Source of the DNA: Apostichopus japonicus
Taxonomy: Eukaryota > Echinodermata > Holothuroidea > Aspidochirotida > Stichopodidae
Reading direction: 5' to 3'
Assembly (NCBI RefSeq): GCF_037975245.1
Contig: NC_092572.1
Span: forward strand, 27,885,989-27,949,988
Length of the DNA: 64,000 nucleotides
Every line of letters starts with the position of its first letter. Position 1 is the first letter of the stretch. Positions 1-10,375 of this stretch are shown here, one piece after another. The translations under genes were made by a program, and so were the position numbers. The notes beneath the pieces are model-generated. The model ran no database searches. It was not told the DNA's origin and worked only from the letters and a program-made list of their open reading frames with translations.

Positions 1-1360
1 AAGCAACTCTACCATTCACCAAGACACTCCAAGCTGTCATGCATGTGCAGTAGAGACAAGCTAGAAAACTGTAAGAAATTAGTTACATTAATTTCAATAC
101 AGGTAAAGAGTTCATCTTTTAACTTTGCCCCAAATCCCTAAGGAGCCTAGTCAGTTTAATTGTGCCTACCTTCTGTATGTTACCTGTGAATGTATGCACT
201 ATGCAGGTTAGTTCTGTGATAACAATGTGCACACAGAGTAGCAGCCCTTATTAAGTGTAATTTGAATTAATTAGTTTATTGATCTCCTGTTATGGCAGAA
301 TGCACAAAGAATGAATTTATTATTTAGGAATTAATACCTGTAACAGCTATAGTGAGTCTACAGGTACAGTTATTACTAAATTGTAATGTGTGTAAATTCT
401 GTATCATTTTAACTGAACATTGTTTAATAGCTGTTTACAGGGTTGATTATGGCACTTATATTCCCTCAGCCATAATGTGCGTATGGTTAAGTCCTAACCT
501 ACATTGAATTAATGTGAGAGAATTGAAAGTGCTTCAGGTTATTGGTCCATTGAGAAACAACATTGGGATATTTATAAGTTTTATTATGTATTGCTGTGAT
601 TATGTCGAGCTTTACCCGTCACTCTAATGCACTCACATTTATTTTTCAGTTGGTATAAGTGTCGCCTATTCGAGCTATGTTTAGATCCCATGATGCAATG
701 CTACACTTTTACTAGTTGCCATGGTGACAGGATTTGCTGAACTTTCCATCAACTTCTGGGTTGAAAGATTTGTAGCAATATATTTTAGTAGATAGGACTG
801 CGGCTATATTAAGGTTTAGTTAGAATGTTAGCAAGTATTAGCAGCCCTAATAGTCACTCCTAATTGGTACAGATAATCATCAGACCAGATAAAGCTGATA
901 TTCTATGTGATATAGTCTCTGCTTTGTAGCCTACTTTTAGTCCAAGGGGTTGCCTAGGTACATGCAGCCTAAACAAAGGTGTTTGCTGCCATGGCAACCT
1001 GTTGTCTAAGTCAGAAGTTGCAAATGGGCCAAAGTGGTTAAAGTGCTACTTGTTGTTACTATTACTAGATGAGGGATTTCCCCGTTAGAGTTTACTGAAA
1101 AATTTCCCGCTCCTGAACTTGACAGTCATTTGTTGCTGTTAATTAGCTACAAAATTCATCATAAATTTGATTTTTCTTTCTTGACCTATAACTATGGGCT
1201 TCTGTTGGGCACACAACATCTTGTCAGGAGTCATTATAGCTAAGTATTGTGTGTTCATGTACGGGTATTTTAAAGGGCATGTTTTCATGGACTGCAGGGA
1301 AATAAGTTTTTCTGAGCGAGTTTTCAAGACTTTTTAAATCCTAGTAATAATACTGTATTA
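1..1360. other. No recognisable gene or repeat
   Basis: AT-rich non-coding sequence. I see no exon with good splice sites, no RNA gene and no internal repeat. Short open frames here are consistent with chance. Confidence 0.6.
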
Positions 1361-4300
1361 AGGGTCTACACAGTTTATATAATGAAAGAAATTTCAGAGG
1401 ATTTTGGCATTTATTCGCCCGGTACTGTATGTATGTGTTGCTATGAGAGGCTTTGCTACTTCAATCCTATTAACACTTTCTTCTCATTTTTTCTCTAAGT
1501 TCATTCATATTATAACAAAATAGCAATAAGTGTGATATAAGGAGATGTTCCTATGTACCGAACCCAAATATGTTTCTATTGGAGGTCTACATTGTTTTTT
1601 ATAATGCAAGAAATTTCAGATTTTGAAAATTATTTGCCCTGTACTGTATGTATGTGTTGCTATGAGAGGTTTTGCTGCTTCAATCCTATTAACACTTTCT
1701 TCTCATTTTTTCTCTAAATTCATTCATATTGCCTTAAAACAGCAATAAGTGTGCTCTTAGGAGATGTTCGTATGCACCGAACCCAAATATGTTTCTATTG
1801 GAGGTCTACATTGTTTTTTATAATGCAAGAAATTTCAGATTTTGAAAATTATTTGCCCTGTACTGTATGTATGTGTTGCTATGAGAGGTTTTGCTACTTC
1901 AATCTTATTAACACTTTCTTCTCATTTTTTCTCTAAATTCATTCATATTGCCACAAAATAGCAATAAGTGTGCTCTTAGGAGATGTTCGTATGCACCAAA
2001 CCCAAATATGTTTCTATTGGAGGTCTACACAGTTTTTTATAATGCAAGAAATTTCAGATTTTGAAAATTATTTGCCCTGTACTGTATGTATGTGTTGCTA
2101 TGAGAGGCTTTGCTACTTCAATCCTATTAACACTTTCTTCTCATTTTTTCTCTAAATTTATTGATATTGCCTTAAAATAGCAATAAGTGTGCTCTTAGGA
2201 GATGTTCGTATGCACCAAACCCAAATATGTTTCTATTGGAGGTCTACACAGTTTTTTATAATGCAAGAAATTTCAGAGGATTTTGGAATTTATTCACCCA
2301 CATACTGTATGTATGTGTTGCTATGAGAGGTTTTGCTACTTCAATCCTATTAAAAATTTCTTCTCATTTTTGCTATAAATTCATTCATATTGCCTTAAAA
2401 TAGCAATAAGTGTGCTCTTAGGAGATGTTCGTATGCACCGAACCCAAATATGTTTCTATTGGAGGCCTACACAGTTTTTTATAATGCAAGAAATTTCAGA
2501 GGATTTTGGAATTTATTCGCCCTGTACTGTATGTATGTATGTGTTCCTATGAGAGGCTTTGCTTCTTCAGTCCTATTAAAATTTTCTTCTCATTTTTTCT
2601 CTAAATTTATTCATATTGCCACAAAATAGCAATAAGTGTGCTCTTAGGAGATGTTCGTATGCACCGAACCCAAATATGTTTCTATTGGAGGTCTACACAG
2701 TTTTTTATAATGCAAGAAATTTCAGAGGATTTTGGAATTTATTCGCCCTGTACTGTATGTATGTGTTGCTATGAGAGGTTTTGCTACTTCAATCTTATTA
2801 AAATTTTCTTCTCATTTTTTCTCTAAATTTATTCATATTGCCACAAAATAGCAATAAGTGTGCTCTTAGGAGATGTTCGTATGCACCGAACCCAAATATG
2901 TTTCTATTGGAGGTCTACACAGTTTTTTATAATGCAAGAAATTTCAGAGGATTTTGGAATTTATTCGCCCTGTGCTGTATGTATGTGTTGCTATGTCAGG
3001 TTTTGCTGCTTCAATCCTATTAAAATTTTCTTCTCATTTTTTCTCTAAATTTATTGATATTGCCACAAAATACCAATAAGTGTGCTCTTAGGAGATGTTC
3101 GTATGCACCGAACCCAAATATGTTTCTATTGGAGGTCTACACAGTTTTTTATAATGCAAGAAATTTCAGAGGATTTTGGAATTTATTCGCCCTGTACTGT
3201 ATGTATGTGTTCCTATGAGAGGCTTTGCTTCTTCAGTCCTATTAAAATTTTCTTCTCATTTTTTCTCTAAATTTATTCATATTGCCACAAAATAGCAATA
3301 AGTGTGCTCTTAGGAGATGTTCGTATGCACCGAACCCAAATATGTTTCTATTAGAGGTCTACACAGTTTTTTATAATGCAAGAAATTTCAGAGGATTTTG
3401 GAATTTATTCGCCCTGTGCTGTATGTATGTGTTGCTATGAGAGGTTTTGCTACTTCAATCCTATTAAAATTTTCTTCTCATTTTTGCTATAAATTTATTC
3501 ATATTGCCACAAAATAGCAATAAGTGTGCTCTTAGGAGATGTTCGTATGCACCGAACCCAAATATGTTTCTATTGGAGGTCTACACAGTTTTTTATAATG
3601 CAAGAAATTTCAGAGGATTTTGGAATTTATTAGCCCTGTACTGTATGTATGTGTTGCTATGAGAGGTTTTGCTACTTCAATCCTATTAAAATTTTCTTCT
3701 CATTTTTTCTCTAAGTTTATTCATATTGCCACAAAATAGCAATAAGTGTGCTCTTAGGAGATGTTCGTATGCACCGAACCCAAATATGTTTCTATTGGAG
3801 GTCTACACAGTTTTTTATAATGCAAGAAATTTCAGAGGATTTTGAAATTTATTTGTCCTGTACTGTATGTATGTGTTGCTATGAGAGGTTTTGCTACTTC
3901 AATCCTATTAAAATTTTCTTCTCATTTTTTCTCTAAATTTATTCATATTGCCTTAAAATAGCAATAAGTGTGCTCTTAGGAGATGTTCGTATGCACCGAA
4001 CCCAAATATGTTTCTATTGGAGGTCTACACAGTTTTTTATATATAATGCAAGAAATTTCAGAGGATTTTGGAATTTATTCACCCTGTACTGTATGTATGT
4101 GTTGCTATGAGAGGTTTTGCTGCTTCAATCCTATTAAAATTTTCTTCTCATTTTTTCTGTAAATGTATTCATATTGCCACAAAATAGCAATAAGTGTGCT
4201 CTTAGGAGATGTTCGTATGCACCGAACCCAAATATGTTTCTATTGGAGGTCTACACAGATTTTTATAATGCAAGTAATTTCAGAGGATTTTGGAATTTAT

Positions 4301-4367
4301 TCACCCTGTGCTGTATGTATGTAAAGGCTATCAGAGGTTTTGCTGCTTCAATCTTATAAAAATTTTA
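1361..4367. repeat. Tandem satellite array, 219-226 bp monomers, about 13.5 copies
   Basis: The word AGCAATAAG recurs at 1522, 1741, 1960, 2179, 2402, 2628, 2850, 3072 (one base changed), 3294, 3516, 3738, 3960 and 4186. Spacing is 219 for the first copies, 222 for most later ones, and 223 or 226 where a short insertion occurs. Two monomer classes differ in the segment after TTTCAGA: the 219-bp class reads TTTTGAAAATTATTTGCCC, and the 222-bp class has GGATTTTGG followed by AATTTATTC. The array starts abruptly near GGTCTACACAG and decays at about 4367. Each monomer carries a 61-62 codon open frame ending in a stop, because 219 and 222 are multiples of three. I see no reason to call it a protein. 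Confidence 0.95.
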
Positions 4368-4526
4368 GTCCCAAATTTCATATTATTTCCAAGACTCGCA
4401 AAAGCAGTACAAATAAACGTAATCTACAGAAGTGTTCGCAGTCACTGATACCTAACTTGGTAGTTTTTCTAGCCTATTTTCATTATTCTAAAGGTAAAAT
4501 AAAATTCCTATGTTTATTTGTTTACA

Positions 4527-5339
4527 CTATCCTACTGTACTTACTGTGCTGTATACTCCCAGTGTTCCTTCTTGTGTTGTTGTAAACATAAACCTGTTTA
4601 CATCGTTTATCCTGATTCTATTCAACGACAACACATCAATAACTCGGAAAGTAAACAATGTATGATTCTCAGAGAGAGAGTAAACAACAACAGCAGCAAC
4701 AATAGCAGCACCAGGGAGAGACCAAGATGATACAAACACCAGACCAAACTCACTGCTTACAGTGATACTGCATGCTAGTAAGTAGTATGGTGTGTTGTAT
4801 TCATGTAACATCACTCCCTCCATGTTGTATCTAAAGGCTCTATACGCGCGTGTAGATATAAACAGATTATCTCCAAAAACTGTTATATCTACAGGATAAT
4901 CACCTTCTAATCCTTCCAAGGTGATTGTCTTGATTTTATGTAAACTAAAATCAAACACAATCACCTCGTTAGACCTCAAACCAATACATATCTCTCCCTC
5001 TCTGACAGTCATACAATTGGCTTCTCCATCGCGTAACTGATCACTGTGTGTGGGTATGTCGTCTGTCTTGATATTGAAGACATCCAACTGATCACCACAC
5101 ACAGTGACTATACGAGAATCATCCAAGAACGAAACATAACGACGAGGCGGCCATCTTGAATGATTCTTAAATTCTTTAGAATAAAACCGAGTTATAAATG
5201 GCGACGAAGAATCAGGAATGTTTAATGCAAACAGGTCTATGAATGATGTGTCTTCGTTGTGACCGCTAACAGCAACTTTGGTAGAATCCAACGTCATATC
5301 ACGCAGCTGCCAGTCGCCTTCACCGGTAAACCTGGGCAA
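4527..5339 (-). CDS. Terminal exon, C-terminal beta-propeller-like region (partial gene)
   Basis: On the minus strand 270 codons stay open from an AG acceptor at 5340-5341, behind a run of T and the bases CGTACGCAG, to a TAG at 4527-4529. The protein has short alternating hydrophobic strands and Gly-Asp turns typical of propeller blades, for example VTVCGDQLDVF near residue 80, DITVFGDNLFIS near 150 and a closing GTLGVYS near 260. There is no ATG at the start, so upstream exons must lie above 5341. In animals such C-terminal propellers often follow RING, B-box and coiled-coil modules in TRIM-like proteins. That link is inference, since no such module is in the window. An AATAAA on the minus strand sits about 10 bases past the stop. 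The exon boundary could instead be a few bases further in, at CCCAG. Confidence 0.6.
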   Translation of the reverse strand: MPRFTGEGDWQLRDMTLDSTKVAVSGHNEDTSFIDLFALNIPDSSSPFITRFYSKEFKNHSRWPPRRYVSFLDDSRIVTVCGDQLDVFNIKTDDIPTHSDQLRDGEANCMTVREGEICIGLRSNEVIVFDFSLHKIKTITLEGLEGDYPVDITVFGDNLFISTRAYRAFRYNMEGVMLHEYNTPYYLLACSITVSSEFGLVFVSSWSLPGAAIVAAVVVYSLSENHTLFTFRVIDVLSLNRIRINDVNRFMFTTTQEGTLGVYSTVSTVG

Positions 5340-5574
5340 CTGCGTACGATGAACTCTATTATATACAAGGCAAAAAAAAGTACAATATTAGGTCAAGTTT
5401 ACAAGGCCGTGTCCATGGTAACGGTGAATGTTGTGAGACACTATGCATATGGTCGCTGGAGAATGTACGTACGTTTTCATAACAAAAGCAAGAAAATAAC
5501 GGAAGCTGAAGCACCCTCCCGTCCCCCCAAAGTGTCAATACTAAATAATAAACAAAAATAAAGAAATAAACAAA

Positions 5575-6600
5575 CAACTAAACAAACTCACGGATCGTAT
5601 ATTTGCGAACATGTTGAGGGGAATTTCGCCCTAAAACGAGCTCTGGGATATGGAAATAGCTATTTACACGATTGAGTGTATCAATTCATATGACATACAG
5701 TATAAGCGATTGGCCCGTAAGACGGGTTTCGTCGAGCACCCGGATCACGGGTGAACATTATGCTGTGATTTATTAATTATTAAAATTAACAAACAAACAA
5801 TAAAATAATTGTGGATCAATGAGACGCGAGGGCTTAATAAGGTTTCTCAGAAACTTGGCATATCCGCTGGTGATTATGTGTATTATATTCTCAGACTGAA
5901 ATTCTCCCCGTGCAAATTAAGAAAGAACGTAAAAAAGAATTAACAGGAAAAATTTACAGAACCTGATCGAAGCCCCCCCCCCCCCCCGCCAATTCAGAAT
6001 AAATTGTAAACAACTATCAATAAATAAGCAAACAATTACACTAACGGATCGAGTTTGTTGAGAGAATTTTCGCTCTAAACACGAGCTATAAGATAAGGAG
6101 ATACATGTTTACACGATTGAGTGTATTAATTCATATGACAGTATATAATAGGCGATTGACCCGTAAGACGGGCTGTCGTCGAGCGCCCAGATCACGGGCG
6201 TACATTGTGCTGAAAAGTAACAACACATGGAAACGATCGATGAAATATTTATGATATAATACAATATCTTTCTTACCCGCCCGTTCCCTATATGGAGTAT
6301 ACTATAGCTGTTTACACGATTGAGTGTATCAATGCATACTCATAGGACATGCAGTATAATAAGCGACTGGCACGTAAAACGGGCTTTCGTTGAGCACCCG
6401 TATCACGGGTGAACAATATGCTGTGATTTCTTAGTTTAAAATTAAGTAAAAAATAATTGTGGATCAATGAGGCGCGAGGGCTTAAATAGGTTACTCAGAA
6501 ACTAGGCATATATAGCCGCTGGTGATTATGCATATATTCTCAACTGGCTGACCCCTCCCCGTGCAAATTAAGAAAAGAACGTAAAAAAAGTAAAACAATT
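5575..6600. repeat. Three diverged copies of a hairpin-bearing repeat
   Basis: Copies lie at about 5575-5945, 6015-6235 and 6290-6600, in the same orientation. Shared words include TTTACACGATTGAGTGTAT, CATATGACA, GCGAT or GCGAC followed by a CCCGT/ACGGG hairpin, then a second hairpin at 5737-5753, 6184-6200 and 6395-6411. Copies 1 and 3 also share the downstream part (AATAATTGTGGATCAATGAG, CGCGAGGGCTTAA, CCCCGTGCAAATTAAGAAA). A C tract separates copies 1 and 2. I do not recognise the family. Confidence 0.8.
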
Positions 6601-8662
6601 AATTTATATACTAGCTGTTGACCCCAAATATGTTATATATTCAAATATGCCGGTCACCTTTGGTCAAAATTCTTAGTTTTAATTGCAACCAAGGAAGTTT
6701 TCCTCACTCGGATTTTCAGTCATCTTGTGTGTTACTTAAAAATGTATGAGAACAATTTTGAGAGTAAAAACCTGAAGGAAAGTATACTTTGAATACTTAT
6801 AGCAATTTTAGCGTGCTGTAATTTGGGGCATGCATATACTGACTATACCGGTCCCGACCTTTACGGACCTTAATTCTCCAAAAAGCTTGCAGTTGTCTGC
6901 AGCATGCATAGCAATATCGCCCTATTGATCATTCTTCCTCTGTTGAGAGAGTCCTTTAATTAATTAATTTCGGGTGGGAAGATACTTGTCCCTTGGCCAA
7001 CTATCAGAAGTACAACACCTAACAGAAAAGAACTGATCCAGGACCTCTGCACAATTTTGCAAACATACACAACGGGCGAAAGTTTTTAAATCGATGGCGC
7101 TATACCAATGTAAATAAAGCGGAAATGTAAAAATAGATGGCGGGCTTCCACAATTCATTAACAAATCAAGTTTTACACTCTACAAAGGGACCGCAAGGTG
7201 CTTTTCGCATTAGGGGACGTCATCTTCTTATCAAAGATAGGTTAAATTGTAAGGATATATCATATAGAAAGTGCATTTCCATGAACAACAGGACCCCTTG
7301 TCTACGCTTAAATCCTTCACAAAGAAGCACATCCAGAAGGGAATTTCAAATATTATGCAGTATTGTAGTGAATTACCAAAATTTATGATATTGCCCGTGT
7401 ACGGCGTTAATCTGTTTTCTGAGCTCCAAACCCGAAATGCGAACCACAAAAAATAGATTTATGGAAGGGGTCTTGCGAAAAGTTCCTCTGGTTCAATATA
7501 ATATGGATATTTCAAAAACATTTAATGGTTGTATATGGCATGAGAAATGCCTAAAGCTAAATTATACTTTCGTTTAAAATATCTACAGCTCTTCATTGTT
7601 CACTAATCAAATCAAATCATACAAATACCTCATTTATACGACAAAGTATATTAATGGTACGTTAATAATAAACCTGGCTAATGATTCATAGATAAACCTA
7701 GCTTTTATCCGTATGACATCTATTCAATAAGATCAATAATAAAAGTAAAATGATACATTAATATGCTTCCAAGTCTCTGCGAAGGAATTTCTCACACTTT
7801 AACAGCTTCCGGTGAATTCGTCACCCCCCCCCCACCAGGGCTTTAAACAAATTCTAGTGATATAAAACAAAATCGTTCTGAAAAGTAATATGTGTTTGTG
7901 TTTCAAAGCGCTATTCGAGAACAAGAATATCCAAACCTACACAGATCCAGGACACCAGGGCTAAAAACACATCCCAAGGAATGGTCCTCTTGAAAAGAAA
8001 TAACACCGCGGCGTAAATATTCTGGTAAGGCGGATCCCAACGAAAATAAAATAACCTTGCGCCCATCCGCCAAAGACAACGTTTAAAAAAAATCACTTTC
8101 TTACGTCTCTTCGTACACCCACCAAAATGGTAAGTAAAGCGATTTAGGGGGAGGGGCTGTGGGGGGGCTGTTGCTCCTTGCTATACGCCACTTAAATATT
8201 TCAAAACGCTTCAATGTCTGAGGGCTTGGCCCTCTAAGCCGCGCCGGGCCTCTTTCTAATATATTTGACGATTAAGCAGTTAACATGATGATTCTTTTAA
8301 TGTAAATCAATGAACCAGTTATCGAGATCCCGATGTTTGTTTGACCGCTCAGATATTTTCTGCAGACGCCGATAAATCGCTCGCAAAAAAACAGCGGGGG
8401 ACGTTAAATTAACATGTGATTTACCGTCATGTCTATGTCTTAGCTAGTGAAGTTAAACAAAGCTGCCAGTATCTAAGTCTTGTTTGATATTCTTCTCTAT
8501 CGTGAGGTTTCCTTCAAGACTATATGCTGTCGGGAAACGATGCTTTGAAAACGAGCTTATTGCCGCCAATGTCACATGAATAACTCACAAGAGAGTGAAA
8601 ACGGCTGTTTACATTTATTAGCAAATGCACTGCTTGTAACTATGAAATGTATCTCAACAGAA
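6601..8662. other. No recognisable gene
   Basis: Non-coding sequence with C tracts near 7806-7816 and GA-rich or G-rich stretches near 8140-8170. Overlapping short frames at 7137-7456 have no splice context or protein signature that I trust. Confidence 0.5.
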
Positions 8663-8670
8663 CAACCTAA

Positions 8671-8690
8671 CACACACACACACACACACA
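8671..8690. repeat. (CA)10 microsatellite
   Basis: An uninterrupted CA dinucleotide run. Confidence 0.95.
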
Positions 8691-8914
8691 AACTATAAGA
8701 CTTACCTTTGAATTTCAAAAAATATAAATTTCGCATTTTTCCTCCTTATTTCTAATATTCATATTACACAGCCTCAAATACGAGAGCGCAAATTAGATTT
8801 ACGGCCGCATTAATGAATACTGAAATTTCATCAGTGAGTAATACTATATTTATTGGTCTGTGTGCTAAGTATACCTGTTTGTTTCTACACACGGGTGAGT
8901 CCTGAATGTATCAG

Positions 8915-9656
8915 TGACGTTGACGTCTTATATAGAATGACCTTTGACCTCATAAAAAGCAATATATTTGTACTGACCCAGGTGAATGTACTTACAAATT
9001 ATGAAGTTCATTTAAGTTGCACCTCTGGAGTTATGGTGTTTACATGATTCTCAGACTTCCATCGCTGTTAACCTTAAACGATCTTTGACCTCCACTATAA
9101 ATACATAATGATTCTTGTAGACTTACTAATATGAATCTCTATACCACACATTCAGCCCATTCAAGTTTCAATATTTGTGGCACTGTCACAACAACATTAT
9201 CAGACTTTGACTACTATTGACCTCACATGAGCTTTGACCTCAACATTACAAAATGCTTTCTTTGTACCCACTAAGGTAAAGTGACTTACAACGTATGAAG
9301 TTTTAATTTTGGAGTTATGTAAATATAAAAATTATGTGTTGTTATTATTATTATTATTAATACAAGGTTTCAATATTTGGACCTCATAAGTACATATTAC
9401 GTTTCTTGAACTAGTTAAGATGGATTCACATACGACGTCTGAATTTCATCTAAACTTTAATTTAGAGTGTTGACAAGGTTTTCAGACTGTAACCTGTGTT
9501 GAACTCAAGTGATCTTTAATCTCCATATAAAACAACAAATTATTGTACTTAGTAAGGTAAATACACACAACAAGTATTAAGTCCATCCGAGCTTGACGTT
9601 GACCTTCTTGAGTTATCTCGTTTATAAGGTTTTCAGACTTTGACATCTGTTGACCT
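8915..9656. repeat. Degenerate TGACCTTTGACC-type monomer array (left part)
   Basis: Repeated phrases recur every 140-220 bases: TTTTCAGACTT, TGTTGACCTCA, a TGACCTTTGACCT-like word, then TTGTACTCACTAAGGT-like text and a 'TATGAAGTT' segment. The best motif copy is perfect at 8938-8950. The array breaks at 9657 where a hAT element has entered, and resumes after 15063. Related blocks occur at about 20870-21450, 41040-41115, 51530-52050, 52580-52620 and 63395-63560. Confidence 0.75.
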
Positions 9657-9869
9657 CGTATGTCCATGGGCGGCGATCCTGGGGGGGGGGGGTGGGGGAT
9701 ATATCCAAGAATAGTTGACTGTAGGCTTCATTGGCCCTATAAAAACAAAAGGTATTATTGCGCCCACGGTATTGATATAGTACATATATGCACCCTCATA
9801 GTATTCATATAGGCCCTATAGTAGTTTTCATAGAGAAAGGAGTGGAGGGAAGTTTTGGTATCAGATGTT

Positions 9870-9960
9870 GATACCGAAGTTTGAACCAGGGACCTCCAAC
9901 TGTCACCGCAGGCGAGCACTCTACCATCGTAATTCCCGGCCAAGTTAGCCTACATTTGCT
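9870..9960 (-). mobile_element. tRNA-derived SINE head
   Basis: On the minus strand a GGTAGAG-containing A-box-like segment is followed by CTCGCCTGCGG and by a B-box-like GGTTCAAAC at about 9876-9887. The order and roughly 45-base spacing match an internal Pol III promoter. The stems are degenerate, so it is not a functional tRNA. The 3' extent of the SINE is not clear. Confidence 0.55.
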
Positions 9961-10375
9961 AGGTCGTCGCGTTATTCCCTAAGTTCAACTCATCAGGTTT
10001 TCCCTAGCTAAAAAGCAAACGGAATTTAACTATGTGTAATTGTGTATTGCATGTGTATAGGCCTATAAAAGCCTGCATGAGGCTATTTTCTTCATCGAAT
10101 AATATAAAAGAGCTCTCGAACATTCTAACGTAGCGCCTGAAACAAGATTGACAGGGGCAAATTTCCCAGAAAAAACACCCGAAATTAAAAAAAAAGGTAT
10201 TTTAGATCCTGATTATGAGATATTTCGGACATGATATCCCTATTTTAAAGTTGGGTATATGTCGCTTGGAAACCTCGGGAAGTACCGTTTCCGGCCATCT
10301 AGAGGGTTTGCAAATCCCAACATTTTCTTGTACGCTTCGCGCCAACCTATGGTGGCGCTACGCTTAGATAGTCAA

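Noticed and set aside
1751-3936. Row of 61-62 residue frames (LLGDVRMHRTQICFYW...)
   Set aside because: They are the same frame repeated in each satellite monomer, lack ATG in good context, and exist because the unit is a multiple of three without internal stops.
5259-5561. 100-codon plus frame overlapping the propeller exon start
   Set aside because: It is antisense to the better supported minus exon and has no domain signature.
7137-7456. Overlapping plus frames as a retroelement RT or endonuclease piece
   Set aside because: FRIRGRHLLIKDRLNC looked faintly like a Penelope/LINE segment but no catalytic motif could be aligned.
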